DNA of 64,000 nucleotides from Xanthobacteraceae bacterium (GCA_031291475.1 JARLIY010000095.1:1-64000); one strand, 5' to 3'; positions 18,449 to 26,824 are shown, numbered from the stretch's first letter. The notes: generated by a model not told the origin, from the sequence alone. Program-made: numbers and translations.

Positions 18449-19387
18449 ATGATCATCGAAACCCAGGTGGACGTTACCAAGGCGGTGCTGAGCGAGCTCG
18501 AGCGCGCGCCAAACGCGCGCTTTCGCGAAATCATGTCCGCCTTTGTCCGCCACCTCCACGATTTCGCGCGTGAAGCGAGGTTGACCGAGGAAGAATTCCA
18601 GGCGGCGAACGCCTACATCAATGCAATCGGCAAGCACACAAACGAAAATCACAACGAAGCGGTGCTGATGGCCGGAACGCTCGGCTTCTCGGCGCTGGTA
18701 TGTCTCCTCAACAACGGCGATCACGGTCAGACCGAAACCGATGCCAGCCAGCTCGGTCCATTCTGGAGAATGAACTCACCGCTGACCAAGAACGGCGGTT
18801 CGATCGTACGCTCGCCGACGCCGGGGCCGGTTCTTTTTGTCGACGCCTATTACCGCGACGTGCGCGGCAACCCGATCGAGGGTGTTGAGGTCGATGTCTG
18901 GCACTCCTCCCCGGAAGGCTTTTACGAGAACCAGGACCCCACCCAATCCGACATGAATCTGCGCGGCAAGTTCATCACGGATGCGCAAGGCCATATCAGC
19001 TTTCGCAGCGTCAAGCCGGCGGGATACCCAATTCCGATCGACGGCCCGGTAGGCGAATTGTTGCGCGCCCAGGGCCGCCACAACATGCGGCCGGCGCATC
19101 TGCATTTTCTGGCCTACAGGCTTGGCTACAAGACGCTGGTCTCGCAGATTTATCCGCCGGACGACAAGTACATCGACACGGACGTGCAGTTCGGCGTCAC
19201 GCGGCATTTGTTGGGTAATTTTGTGCGCAACGAAGGGCGGGCACCGGCAGCCGACGTCAGCCCGCCATGGTACTCGCTCACGCACAATTTCGTCATGGAA
19301 GCTGGGGTCGCGCGCCTGCCAAGAGCGCCGATCACCGGCAAGGCCGAAGGGGAGCGGCCACAAATTCCGCATCTCGAGCGGGTTTGA
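18449..19387 (+). CDS. Intradiol ring-cleavage dioxygenase (catechol/hydroxyquinol 1,2-dioxygenase type)
   Basis: Fe(III) enzyme that opens catechol-type rings between the two hydroxyls, giving muconates. In the 312-residue protein the four expected iron ligands are visible: Tyr159 (GFYEN), Tyr193 (GYPIP), His217 and His219 (RPAHLHF). An N-terminal helical dimerisation domain (about 1-100) precedes the catalytic beta-sandwich, as in catechol and hydroxyquinol 1,2-dioxygenases. The substrate is uncertain; NNGDHGQTETDASQLGPFW is of the type seen in hydroxyquinol enzymes. ATG 18449 has AGAGGA upstream. A periplasmic binding protein follows after 47 bases; no muconate pathway genes are present. 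Confidence 0.88.
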   Translation: MIIETQVDVTKAVLSELERAPNARFREIMSAFVRHLHDFAREARLTEEEFQAANAYINAIGKHTNENHNEAVLMAGTLGFSALVCLLNNGDHGQTETDASQLGPFWRMNSPLTKNGGSIVRSPTPGPVLFVDAYYRDVRGNPIEGVEVDVWHSSPEGFYENQDPTQSDMNLRGKFITDAQGHISFRSVKPAGYPIPIDGPVGELLRAQGRHNMRPAHLHFLAYRLGYKTLVSQIYPPDDKYIDTDVQFGVTRHLLGNFVRNEGRAPAADVSPPWYSLTHNFVMEAGVARLPRAPITGKAEGERPQIPHLERV

Positions 19388-19434
19388 TGCCGGGCGGCAA
19401 TAATCGCGAACAATAACAATTGGGAGGGAGGACG

Positions 19435-20610
19435 ATGTTACGCAGAACCATGCTCAAAGGCGTGGCGGCCGTCGCCGCGTTTGGGCCGGTTGCCCGCGCC
19501 GCGGCCGCGCCGGAAGTCCTCAAAATGGGAATCAGTATTCCGCTGACCGGAGCGGGTTTCAATGCCGTCGGCCGGCAGCTCGCGGCCGCGGTCAAGCTCT
19601 ACGTGCAGCAGCACGGCGACGTGGTCGCCGGGCGAAAGCTCGAACTCACTATTCGCGACGACGGCGGCGTTGCAGATAATGCGCGCCGCATCGTGCAGGA
19701 GCTGATCGTTAACGACAAAGTCGGCATTGTCGGCATTGGGACTACGCCGACGTCGCTCGCCATTGCCCCGCTCGTGACCGAGGCCAAGATTCCGACCCTG
19801 GTCCTCAGCTCGGGCGCCTCCATCACGGTCACAAAGTCGCCTTACATGGTGCGTGCCGGCTTCCTGCAAGGTCAGCAGGCGTGGATCATGGCCGAGTGGG
19901 CGATCAAGAACGGCAGCAAGCGCGTCGTTACGCTGGTCAATGACTGGGCGCCCGGGATCGAATCGGAGACAGCGTTCAAGACTCGTTTCGCCCAAGTCGG
20001 CGGCGAGATCGTCGAATCGATCCGCATCCCGCTCGCCAATCCGGATTTCGCCCCGTTCCTGCAACGCATTCGCGACATCAATCCGGATACCGCGTTCATC
20101 TACTTCCCCGGCACGCAAGCGCCGATCTTCGCCAAGCAATTCGCCGAACGCGGCCTTGCCAGTTCCGGCATAAAGATCATCGGCCCGGGCGACCTGACCG
20201 ACGACGACGATCTCGACACTATGGGCGATCAAATGCTGGGCATGATCACGTCCGGGTCCTATTCGGCTGCGCACGATTCTGCGCTCAATAAGGCCTATGT
20301 CGCCGCCTTCGAGAAGGCGAGCGGCTTTCGGCCGGATTTTGTCTCGGTCGGCGGCTACGACGGCATGCACCTGATCTACGAAGCGCTGAGGAAAACCAGC
20401 GGCAACGCCGACGGCGATGCTTTGCTTGCGGCGATGAAAGGCATGGCATGGGAAAGCCCGCGCGGCCCGATCTCGATCGACCCGCAGACCCGCGACATCG
20501 TGCAGAACATCTATATCCGCAGGGTCGAGAAGGTGAACGGGCACCTATACAGCGTTGAGTTTGCGACCTACGAGGCGGTGAAGGACCCGATGAAGGTGGC
20601 GGCGAAGTAA
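19435..20610 (+). CDS. ABC transporter substrate-binding protein (branched-chain amino acid/aromatic type)
   Basis: Periplasmic binding protein, type 1 fold (LivJ-like), of 391 residues. The N-terminus LRRTMLKGVAAVAAFG looks like a Tat or Sec signal, cleaved near ARAAAA; the mature protein starts with VLKMGISIPLTGAGFNAVG. The ATG has a strong GGGAGGGAGGA ribosome site. No permease or ATPase gene is nearby, so it is an orphan receptor. Adjacent to an intradiol dioxygenase, an aromatic ligand is plausible (inference only). It converges on panC. Confidence 0.88.
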   Translation: MLRRTMLKGVAAVAAFGPVARAAAAPEVLKMGISIPLTGAGFNAVGRQLAAAVKLYVQQHGDVVAGRKLELTIRDDGGVADNARRIVQELIVNDKVGIVGIGTTPTSLAIAPLVTEAKIPTLVLSSGASITVTKSPYMVRAGFLQGQQAWIMAEWAIKNGSKRVVTLVNDWAPGIESETAFKTRFAQVGGEIVESIRIPLANPDFAPFLQRIRDINPDTAFIYFPGTQAPIFAKQFAERGLASSGIKIIGPGDLTDDDDLDTMGDQMLGMITSGSYSAAHDSALNKAYVAAFEKASGFRPDFVSVGGYDGMHLIYEALRKTSGNADGDALLAAMKGMAWESPRGPISIDPQTRDIVQNIYIRRVEKVNGHLYSVEFATYEAVKDPMKVAAK

Positions 20611-20623
20611 GCGTGCGACGGAA

Positions 20624-21499
20624 CTAAATCGCAACGTTATCGATGAGCCGCGTCTTACCGATGCGAGCTGCGACGAGTAAACGAAGCGGTCCTTCCTTGT
20701 ATGAGCCGGCGGGCTGAAGCGTATCGGCGTGGCGTGCTTCCAGATAATCGAGCGTGAAGCCCGCCCGTTCGACGGACGCCCGGGCCTCCTCGAGTGCAGC
20801 GGCGATTGGCGTTTCGGCTGCGATTTTTTTCGCACCGTCGGCGAGAGCACGATGTAAGGCAGGTGCCGCTTCGCGCTCGCCCGGTGACAAATAGGCGTTG
20901 CGCGAGGACAGCGCGAGCCCGTCCTTCTCGCGCACGGTCGGCGCACCGACGATGCGGGTTTTCAGCCCGAGGTCGCGTGCGAGCCGGGTGACTACCTTGA
21001 GCTGCTGATAGTCCTTCTCGCCGAAAACCGCGAAATCGGGCTGGCATTGAATAAGAAGCTTGGCGACGACGGTTGCGACGCCGGTAAAAAAATGCGGCCG
21101 AAAGGCATCCTCCAGGCCGGCGGTCCCCGGGCCCTCGGGCACGACGCGCGTCGCGAAGCCGGACGGGTACATGGTTTCGGCCGACGGCGCCCAAACGAGA
21201 TCGGCCCTGAGGGCGGTCAGCGCGGCGATATCGGCGGCGAAGGTTCGCGGATAGGTCGTAAGGTCCTCATTTGGCGCGAACTGCGTCGGATTAACGAAGA
21301 TCGAAACGATGACACGGTCGGCGCGGCGTTGCGCCAATCGCACCAGCGCCAAATGGCCGGCATGCAACGCGCCCATGGTTGGCACGAGCGCAATCTTGTG
21401 GCGCCGCGCTTGCCAGCGCGCGAGCGCGAACCTTAGAGCCGGCAAACCACGGATCACGCGTGGGATATGGGGCTTCGATCTTGAAGACAGTCCGGTCAT
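20624..21499 (-). CDS. panC: Pantothenate synthetase (pantoate-beta-alanine ligase)
   Basis: ATP-dependent condensation of pantoate with beta-alanine, the last step of pantothenate synthesis. The 291-residue protein has the class I synthetase-like motif [10 protein letters not shown], then SIFVNPTQF, the pantoate-binding [11 protein letters not shown] and GEKDYQQL, and [11 protein letters not shown] start at ATG 21499 (MTGLSSRSK); the next upstream ATG at 21520 is possible and neither has a clear ribosome site. It is a single gene here, without panB, and divergent from mipZ. Confidence 0.93.
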   Translation of the reverse strand: MTGLSSRSKPHIPRVIRGLPALRFALARWQARRHKIALVPTMGALHAGHLALVRLAQRRADRVIVSIFVNPTQFAPNEDLTTYPRTFAADIAALTALRADLVWAPSAETMYPSGFATRVVPEGPGTAGLEDAFRPHFFTGVATVVAKLLIQCQPDFAVFGEKDYQQLKVVTRLARDLGLKTRIVGAPTVREKDGLALSSRNAYLSPGEREAAPALHRALADGAKKIAAETPIAAALEEARASVERAGFTLDYLEARHADTLQPAGSYKEGPLRLLVAARIGKTRLIDNVAI

Positions 21500-21547
21500 G
21501 GCGTTGCAGCGCAGGCACATACGCGCGCATTCGTCATGCGCCGCGTG

Positions 21548-21560
21548 GTTAATGATTAAC
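21548..21560. promoter_or_regulatory. Perfect palindrome between divergent panC and mipZ
   Basis: GTTAATGATTAAC is a perfect 6-1-6 inverted repeat in the 140-base region between panC and mipZ. TTAA half-sites are reminiscent of CtrA boxes, but the spacing (three bases) is not the usual seven, so the binding protein is unknown. Confidence 0.4.
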
Positions 21561-21639
21561 TTATCGAGTCCGATGCTGTATCTTGATTATGCTCGTTGCA
21601 AGCTGGAGAACGGATCGCCACGCAGAGGTTCCGTAGCCC

Positions 21640-22563
21640 ATGTTAATGCAGGCGGATCTTGGCAAGCCGTATTCGGCGCATGTCATCGTCCTTGGCAACG
21701 AAAAAGGCGGTTCGGGAAAGTCGACTACGGCTATGCACGTTGCTGTCGCGCTGCTGCAAGCCGGGCAGCGCGTGGCCACGATTGATCTCGACTCCCGTCA
21801 GCGCAGCTTTACCCATTACGTTGAAAACCGGCGCGACTGGGCCACGCGGGCCGGCATCAAACTCGAGCATTCCCGGCATTTTTGCGTCGCCCGCGGCTTT
21901 GGCATGCGGCTCGATGAAATCGAGGCGCAGGAATTCGGCGCCTTCGCCGAAGCAATCGGCGCGGTCGAGCAAACCCACGATTTCGTCGTCATCGATACGC
22001 CCGGCACCGATTCATATCTGATGCGGCTTGCCCATTCGATGGCGGATACCCTAATCACGCCGCTTAACGACAGTTTCGTGGATTTCGACGTGCTCGGCTT
22101 GATCGATCCGACCACCTTCGAACTGACCGGGATCAGCCATTACGCCGAAATGGTTCGCGAGGCGCGCCGGCAGCGCCGCTTGGTCGACGGCGGCCTGACC
22201 GACTGGGTGGTGGTGCGCAACCGGCTCTCCACGCTCGGCTCGCGCAACAAGCGGCTGGTTGGGGCTGGAGTCGACGCGCTTTCGAGGCAGCTCGGCTTCC
22301 GCGCCATCGACGGCTTTGGCGAACGGGTTGTTTATCGAGAATATTTCCCGCGCGGACTGACCGCGCTCGACGAAATCAGCGAGGACACGCTGGGCCAGCG
22401 CCCGAACCTCTCGCATACGACGGCGCGGGACGAAGTCAGGAATCTGGTCGAGGCACTGAAACTGCCGATCGATGACCGCGGCAAACGCCGCGCTGCGGCC
22501 CGCGCGGAATGGGCCGCTTCTTCCGACAAGCCGCTCGATACCCACGGTCTGCTCGCCGAGTAG
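21640..22563 (+). CDS. mipZ: Division-plane positioning ATPase MipZ
   Basis: ParA/MinD-type ATPase that, in Caulobacter, forms a gradient from the ParB-bound poles and blocks FtsZ assembly away from midcell. The 307-residue protein has the deviant Walker A motif KGGSGKST at 22-29, the family-typical ATIDLDSRQRSFTHYVENR, the Walker B-like DFVVIDTPGTDSYLMR and NRLSTLGSRNKR. ATG 21640 is chosen with AGAGG (21624-21628) upstream; ATG 21646 is also in frame. It precedes a VWA and a J-domain protein on the same strand. Confidence 0.93.
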   Translation: MLMQADLGKPYSAHVIVLGNEKGGSGKSTTAMHVAVALLQAGQRVATIDLDSRQRSFTHYVENRRDWATRAGIKLEHSRHFCVARGFGMRLDEIEAQEFGAFAEAIGAVEQTHDFVVIDTPGTDSYLMRLAHSMADTLITPLNDSFVDFDVLGLIDPTTFELTGISHYAEMVREARRQRRLVDGGLTDWVVVRNRLSTLGSRNKRLVGAGVDALSRQLGFRAIDGFGERVVYREYFPRGLTALDEISEDTLGQRPNLSHTTARDEVRNLVEALKLPIDDRGKRRAAARAEWAASSDKPLDTHGLLAE

Positions 22564-22639
22564 GCGATACTTTCGCCCATTGCGCCGGCGGCGTTAGCGC
22601 GCCACCTTAAGGCGAGAATTTTGTGCGAAGGCGTCAACT

Positions 22640-23398
22640 ATGAGCAAAGAGCGGTCCGGCCCCCCGCCGGCGCCGAGCCGTGAATCGGCGCAATCCAGGG
22701 CACCTGAGCGGGCTCCGGCGGGCTCCTCGCGCGCCGAAGTGGAAGCCTTCCTCGACCGTGTCAGTTCGCTCGGGCCGGCCATCAAGACCGGCGCACGCGG
22801 CCGGCTGGTCTTCGCGCTCGACGCGACCATGAGTCGGCAGCCGACTTGGGATCAGGCCTGCGTGTTGCAAGCCGACATGTTCCGCGAAGGGGCCGCCGCC
22901 GGCGGCCTCGACATCCAGCTCGTTTATTATCGCGGCCTCGCGGAATGCCGCGCCTCGCAATGGATCGCCGAACCGCAGCGGCTCGGCGAATTGATGTCGC
23001 GCATCGATTGCCGCGGCGGTCATACGCAAATCGGGAAAATCCTCGCTCATGCGCGGCGCGAAAGCGACAAGGGCAGGGTCGGTGCGTTGATCTTTGTCGG
23101 CGACGCCATGGAAGAATCGCTCGACGACCTATGCGCCGGCGCCGGCGAGCTGGGCTTGCGTAGTATTCCGGCCTTCATGTTCCAGGAAGGCTACGATCCG
23201 GTCTGCGAACAGGCGTTCCGCGAGATCGCTCGGCTTACGCGCGGGGCCTATTGCCGTTTCGCTCCCGGCGCCGCGCGCGAGCTCGGGGAATTGCTGCGGG
23301 CGGCGGCGACCTATGCCGCCGGTGGCATGAAAGCGCTCGCCGATCTGCAAGCCAAGCGCTCGACGGCCGCGGTCAAGTTGATCGAGCAGCTAAAGTAA
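22640..23398 (+). CDS. von Willebrand factor type A domain protein
   Basis: Soluble VWA-fold protein of 252 residues, function unknown. A Pro/Ser-rich leader (1-30) precedes the domain. A near-complete MIDAS metal site can be read: Asp61-x-Thr63-x-Ser65 (DATMS), Thr129 (GHTQ) and Asp155 (VGDAMEES). The final 30 residues are helical (ADLQAKRSTAAVKLIEQLK). It ends two bases before the membrane J-domain protein, so the two are almost surely cotranslated and may act together. It has no signal peptide and is expected to be cytoplasmic. Confidence 0.85.
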   Translation: MSKERSGPPPAPSRESAQSRAPERAPAGSSRAEVEAFLDRVSSLGPAIKTGARGRLVFALDATMSRQPTWDQACVLQADMFREGAAAGGLDIQLVYYRGLAECRASQWIAEPQRLGELMSRIDCRGGHTQIGKILAHARRESDKGRVGALIFVGDAMEESLDDLCAGAGELGLRSIPAFMFQEGYDPVCEQAFREIARLTRGAYCRFAPGAARELGELLRAAATYAAGGMKALADLQAKRSTAAVKLIEQLK

Positions 23399-23400
23399 TC

Positions 23401-24105
23401 ATGCCTCTTCTTCTCGGCGTCGTCGTTCTCATCCTGCTGTTGTGGGCCGTCAACGCCTTTTCCAAGGCCGATCCCAAGCAAGCCGCGCGGATTTTGCGTC
23501 TCATTGGCGGTGGGGCCGCGCTGATCTTTGCCGGATTTCTTGCGCTTCGCGGCGAGATCGCCGTCGCCATCCCGATCGGAGCCGTCGGGCTCGGCTTGCT
23601 CGGCTGGATTTCGTTGTGGCCGGCGACTTTCGGCGGACGCACGCAAAAGAGCCCGGGCCAAGTTTCGCGGGTGCGTTCGGCATTCGTCGAGATGGAGCTC
23701 GATCACGACAGCGGCGCGCTGCGCGGCCACATCCTTGCCGGGCAATATGAGGGCATCTCGCTGGACGCGCTCGACCCGCCGACTCTCATTGGTCTTCTCG
23801 GCGAGATCGACGACGACAGTCGCCAACTACTGATGTCTTATCTTGACCGCCGGGAGCCCACTTGGCGTGAACACGCGGAGCGTGACGCGGCAGGGTGGGA
23901 GAGAAGCAGTGCCGCGCCGAGCGGCAAAATGACGGAAGAGGAGGCTTATCAAATCCTTGGCCTTCAGCCCGGGGCGAGCGCCGAGGAGATCGGTCGCGCC
24001 CATCGATCCCTCATGAAGAAACTGCATCCCGACCAAGGGGGGTCGACGTATCTCGCGGCCCGCGTCAATCAGGCCAAGGATGTTCTGCTTCGCCGCCATC
24101 GCTGA
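23401..24105 (+). CDS. Membrane-anchored J-domain protein, Tim14/Pam18-like
   Basis: J-domain co-chaperone expected to stimulate an Hsp70 at the inner membrane. The 234-residue protein has membrane segments at about 2-18 and 34-74, a linker, and a C-terminal J domain (180-232) with the catalytic HPD at 209-211. The segment AHRSLMKKLHPDQGG followed by YLAARVNQAKDVL resembles the J domain of mitochondrial Tim14/Pam18 (DNAJC19), including the Gly-Gly-Ser after HPD. ATG 23401 is two bases after the VWA gene stop; earlier in-frame codons lie inside that gene. The client is unknown. Confidence 0.87.
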   Translation: MPLLLGVVVLILLLWAVNAFSKADPKQAARILRLIGGGAALIFAGFLALRGEIAVAIPIGAVGLGLLGWISLWPATFGGRTQKSPGQVSRVRSAFVEMELDHDSGALRGHILAGQYEGISLDALDPPTLIGLLGEIDDDSRQLLMSYLDRREPTWREHAERDAAGWERSSAAPSGKMTEEEAYQILGLQPGASAEEIGRAHRSLMKKLHPDQGGSTYLAARVNQAKDVLLRRHR

Positions 24106-24188
24106 GATTCCCTAAAGAACCTTCGCGTGGCATCCCGTCCGTGAGTGACTCCCCTTCGTGTCCCGGTTCGTTCGGGCTCTATCTTGGC

Positions 24189-24234
24189 GCACGATCTTTT
24201 CCGAAAACCCGCGATCGGCTTTTTCGGGTGATGC
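24189..24234. repeat. Diverged palindromic intergenic repeat
   Basis: A 46-base imperfect palindrome between convergent genes. Arms CCGAAAA (24201-24207) and TTTTCGG (24221-24227) are perfect, and outer flanks GCACGATC and GTGATGC are nearly so. The layout resembles a short palindromic repeat that is frequent between genes in Bradyrhizobium-like genomes. With T-runs on both strands it could also serve as a bidirectional terminator for the J-protein and carboxypeptidase genes. Confidence 0.5.
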
Positions 24235-24235
24235 T

Positions 24236-25840
24236 CTAGTTCCTCACCGTCATGCACTCGATGTCAGTGCGTTTGAGTTGCTTACAGGCGGCTTCTGCCA
24301 TCGCCTTGTCGAAGCCGGCGAAGCGCGCCCGATAGAGGGCCTTGTCGCCCTTTTGCACGCGCTCCGTGAACGGATCCGCGGCCGCCAGCATCGTCGGTGC
24401 CTTAAGCTGCGCGGCGTTTAAATGCTGCTTGGCCTCGTCTTCGCCGTCGAAGGCGCCAATCTGGATCAGCCACCCGCCACGGGCGCGGACTTGCGGCGGG
24501 GCCGGCGCAGGTTTTACGGGTTCGGACTTCACCGGCTCGGGTTTGGCCGGTTCGGCCTTGCTGGCGGTGGCAATCGCGGCGGGGTCGCTCGAAGCGACCA
24601 GGATGGTGCTTGGCGCTGTGGCCACCGGCGCCGTCGCCGGCAGTGTGCGCACTGGCGGCGAAGCGGCCGGTGGCGAAGAGACAGAATCGGCTACCGGTAC
24701 CAGGTTGGGCAGGGGGGCGAGCGCGGTCTGCGGCGGCGCTGTGCGATAAGAGATCGTCTTCACCATCACCGGCTGGATGGGGTCGCTGGAGCCGACCGTG
24801 ACGCGGCTGTGCGCATTCGGCGCCGGCGCGGGGTCGGTGTGGGACGAAAGCGGCGCCCTGGCAAACGCGATCGGCTGCACATCGCCGCGCGGTTCGGTCT
24901 TTGCGGCCACGACCGGCGTCGAGCGCCGCAATGAGGCTTCTTTGATGTGGGCACCGATTAATTCGCGCATGCGCGCGTCGCGCTCGGATGCCGAGCGGCC
25001 ACCAAGCACGACGGCCACAATGTAGCATCCGTCGCGATGTACCGAGGTGACGAGATTAAATCCGGAGGCGCGGGTATATCCCGTTTTGATGCCGTCGACG
25101 CCGCCGACCACGCCAAGCAGGTGGTTGTGATTGCGCATTTCTCTGCCGCGGTAGACGAATTCCTGCGTGGAGAAATACTTGTAGTAACGCGGAAAGCGCT
25201 CCTGGATGTCGCGCCCGAGCAGCGCCTGATCGCGCGCCGTCGTATTCTGATCGTCGTCGGGCAAGCCGGACGCGTTCACATAGGTGGTATGGCTCATGCC
25301 GAGCGCGTGGGCTTTCTGCGTCATCAGCTTGGCGAATTCATCCTCGTCCCCGCTGAGAGCCTCGGCGATCGCCACGGCGGCATCGTTGGCCGATTTCGTC
25401 ACCACCGCCTTGATCGCATCTTCGACGGCAATGGTCTGGCCGGGCTTGAGGCCGAGCTTTGTCGGCGCCTGTTCGGCGGCGTGCTCGGAGACCTTAAGCG
25501 GTGTATCGAGCTTGATTTTGCCGGCGTCGAGGCGCTCGAACAGCAAATAGAGCGTCATGATCTTGGTCAGCGAGGCCGGATGGCGCAGTGCGTCGGCGCT
25601 AGACGCGTGCAGTTCATTTCCGGTGTTGCCGTCGACCACGATCGAGGCAAACGGCGGCGAGTAGCTTGCAACGGCGGCGCGATGATGAACCGGCGCCGCC
25701 TCACGCACCAAAAGCACGCGATAGCGATGATGTCGCGCGTCGGCTCGATCGCTGGTGAAGGTAAGAGCCGCTGCAGCGGCGGCAATGAACACAACGCAAC
25801 ACCGAAGCCCATACCAGGCTTCAAAACGCAGCCCACGCAT
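24236..25840 (-). CDS. D-alanyl-D-alanine carboxypeptidase with C-terminal SPOR domain
   Basis: Periplasmic low-molecular-weight penicillin-binding protein that trims the terminal D-Ala of peptidoglycan stem peptides. In 534 residues: a signal segment (CCVVFIAAAAAALTFTS), the transpeptidase-like domain with SLTK at 90-93, SAN at 150-152 and KTG at 252-254, then a Pro/Ala-rich linker and a SPOR domain at about 455-534 (WLIQIGAFDGEDEAKQHL). SPOR domains bind denuded septal glycan, so the enzyme probably acts at division sites. Active-site motifs are intact (DacC/DacF type). ATG 25840 is chosen just before the signal peptide. Confidence 0.92.
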   Translation of the reverse strand: MRGLRFEAWYGLRCCVVFIAAAAAALTFTSDRADARHHRYRVLLVREAAPVHHRAAVASYSPPFASIVVDGNTGNELHASSADALRHPASLTKIMTLYLLFERLDAGKIKLDTPLKVSEHAAEQAPTKLGLKPGQTIAVEDAIKAVVTKSANDAAVAIAEALSGDEDEFAKLMTQKAHALGMSHTTYVNASGLPDDDQNTTARDQALLGRDIQERFPRYYKYFSTQEFVYRGREMRNHNHLLGVVGGVDGIKTGYTRASGFNLVTSVHRDGCYIVAVVLGGRSASERDARMRELIGAHIKEASLRRSTPVVAAKTEPRGDVQPIAFARAPLSSHTDPAPAPNAHSRVTVGSSDPIQPVMVKTISYRTAPPQTALAPLPNLVPVADSVSSPPAASPPVRTLPATAPVATAPSTILVASSDPAAIATASKAEPAKPEPVKSEPVKPAPAPPQVRARGGWLIQIGAFDGEDEAKQHLNAAQLKAPTMLAAADPFTERVQKGDKALYRARFAGFDKAMAEAACKQLKRTDIECMTVRN

Positions 25841-26213
25841 TACGCACCCCGTCCCTGACGCGTGTGGAGCTCCCGGTGGGAGCCCACCCTCTTTGCTCCT
25901 GCGGGACGTTGCGTCCCCCGCGGTAAGCGGCCGGCTTAGTCCGGCTGCCGGCCCAATGGCGAGGCTTCGCCCCAACCCCGGACCGGTTGAACACGCTAGG
26001 CGAACGCTGTTGCGAAAGCGTTAACCCAAACTGTCCCCGCCCGGTCGGCGCCCTACGGCGCCGAATTGTGCAATGATCAAGCTATTGGTTGTATTTTTTG
26101 TGCAGTGCACTATACTTAATTGTCGTCGCCGGAGAAGGCCTTTTCAAGGCAAAGGGCCGAGTGCGGTTCAACCCTAGCCGAAGGCAGCGCGGGCCTGATG
26201 GAAGGATTTACGA
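25841..26213. other. Divergent intergenic region, carboxypeptidase/phasin
   Basis: No gene is supported in these 373 bases. It holds a GC-rich inverted repeat (GCCGG 25930-25934 and CCGGC 25941-25945), the candidate phasin promoter at 26089-26116, and AAGGA just before the phasin ATG. The carboxypeptidase promoter should also lie here but I cannot place it. Confidence 0.5.
26089..26116 (+). promoter_or_regulatory. Candidate phasin promoter with GTGCA repeats
   Basis: TTGTAT (26089-26094) and TATACT (26111-26116) are 16 bases apart. The spacer contains GTGCAGTGCAC (26100-26110), two tandem GTGCA units ending in the palindrome GTGCAC, and another GTGCAAT lies at about 26068. PHA regulators of the PhaR type bind TGC/GCA-rich sites, so this could be their operator; that link is inference. 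Confidence 0.45.
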
Positions 26214-26546
26214 ATGACCACTGATCAGATGCAGAAACTCAGCAAGGACAACATGGACATGGCGATGGCGTCGTTTGGCGCCTTGACCAAAAATGCGCAG
26301 GCGATTGCGACCGAATTGGCCGACTATTCGAAGAAATCGTTCGAAGGCTCCACGGCCGCACTCGAAAAGCTGATGGGAGCGAAGAGCCTGGAAAAGGCCA
26401 TGGAGGTGCAAACCGAATACCTCAAATCCTCCTACGAGGATTTTGTCGCCCAATCGACCAAGCTGGGCGAACTCTACGCCGGTCTCGCCAAGGAGGCTTA
26501 CAAGCCGTTCGAAGGCATGATGGCGAAGGCTTCAGTCATGAAGTGA
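26214..26546 (+). CDS. Phasin family protein
   Basis: Small amphipathic helical protein that coats polyhydroxyalkanoate granules. The 110 residues are almost entirely helical with heptad-like spacing (MDMAMASFGALTKNAQAIATE, YSKKSFEGSTAALEKLMGAKSLEKAMEVQ, AKEAYKPFEGMM), matching short alphaproteobacterial phasins. It is a single-gene unit with its own candidate promoter. A GC-rich stem (26564-26582) after the stop could help termination but has no T-run. No PHA synthase lies in the window. Confidence 0.9.
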   Translation: MTTDQMQKLSKDNMDMAMASFGALTKNAQAIATELADYSKKSFEGSTAALEKLMGAKSLEKAMEVQTEYLKSSYEDFVAQSTKLGELYAGLAKEAYKPFEGMMAKASVMK

Positions 26547-26623
26547 TGCCGTGGCACGCCTGACCGCGCGACTTCAGCGCGGCTTCATCGCGCCGGGCCT
26601 CCGCGCAGGGTGTCGCTAAGAGG

Positions 26624-26824
26624 TCACGCCTTCGCGAGAACGGACTCGATCGCCGCGGCGATCTTGGTGAGGCTTTGCTCGATTCGGCTGACGCGAAAGG
26701 CAATGTGCTCGAGCGCGTAGGCCGCCCGCTTATCGGCCGAGGGCATGCTCTGCGCGTCGTAATCAGGCACAAAATCCTGTTCCAGGTCACGCAGAAGTTT
26801 GGTGCGGCGTACGGGATCTACCAT
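26624..26824 (-). CDS. Small conserved-looking hypothetical protein
   Basis: A 66-residue acidic-to-neutral helical product (VDPVRRTKLLRDLEQDFVPD, then AFRVSRIEQSLTKIAAAIESVLAKA). It is supported by AGGAG nine bases before its ATG and by a protein-like amino acid pattern with a C-terminal coiled-coil-like helix. It overlaps no other gene and lies opposite in strand to the phasin and clpS. Not recognised; possibly a rhizobial orphan. Confidence 0.6.
   Translation of the reverse strand: MVDPVRRTKLLRDLEQDFVPDYDAQSMPSADKRAAYALEHIAFRVSRIEQSLTKIAAAIESVLAKA

Noticed and set aside
16208-18724. An 838-codon open frame on the minus strand opposite the biotin carboxylase gene
   Set aside because: It is antisense to genes with clear motifs, its translation is rich in Arg/His/Asp with no recognisable domain, and long antisense frames are expected at this GC content.
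21548-21560. Calling the panC-mipZ palindrome a CtrA box
   Set aside because: CtrA full sites are TTAA half-sites separated by seven bases; here the gap is three, so it is listed only as an unassigned palindrome.
25930-25945. GC-rich inverted repeat upstream of the carboxypeptidase as a terminator or riboswitch
   Set aside because: The stem is only five base pairs, has no T-run and no known aptamer features.
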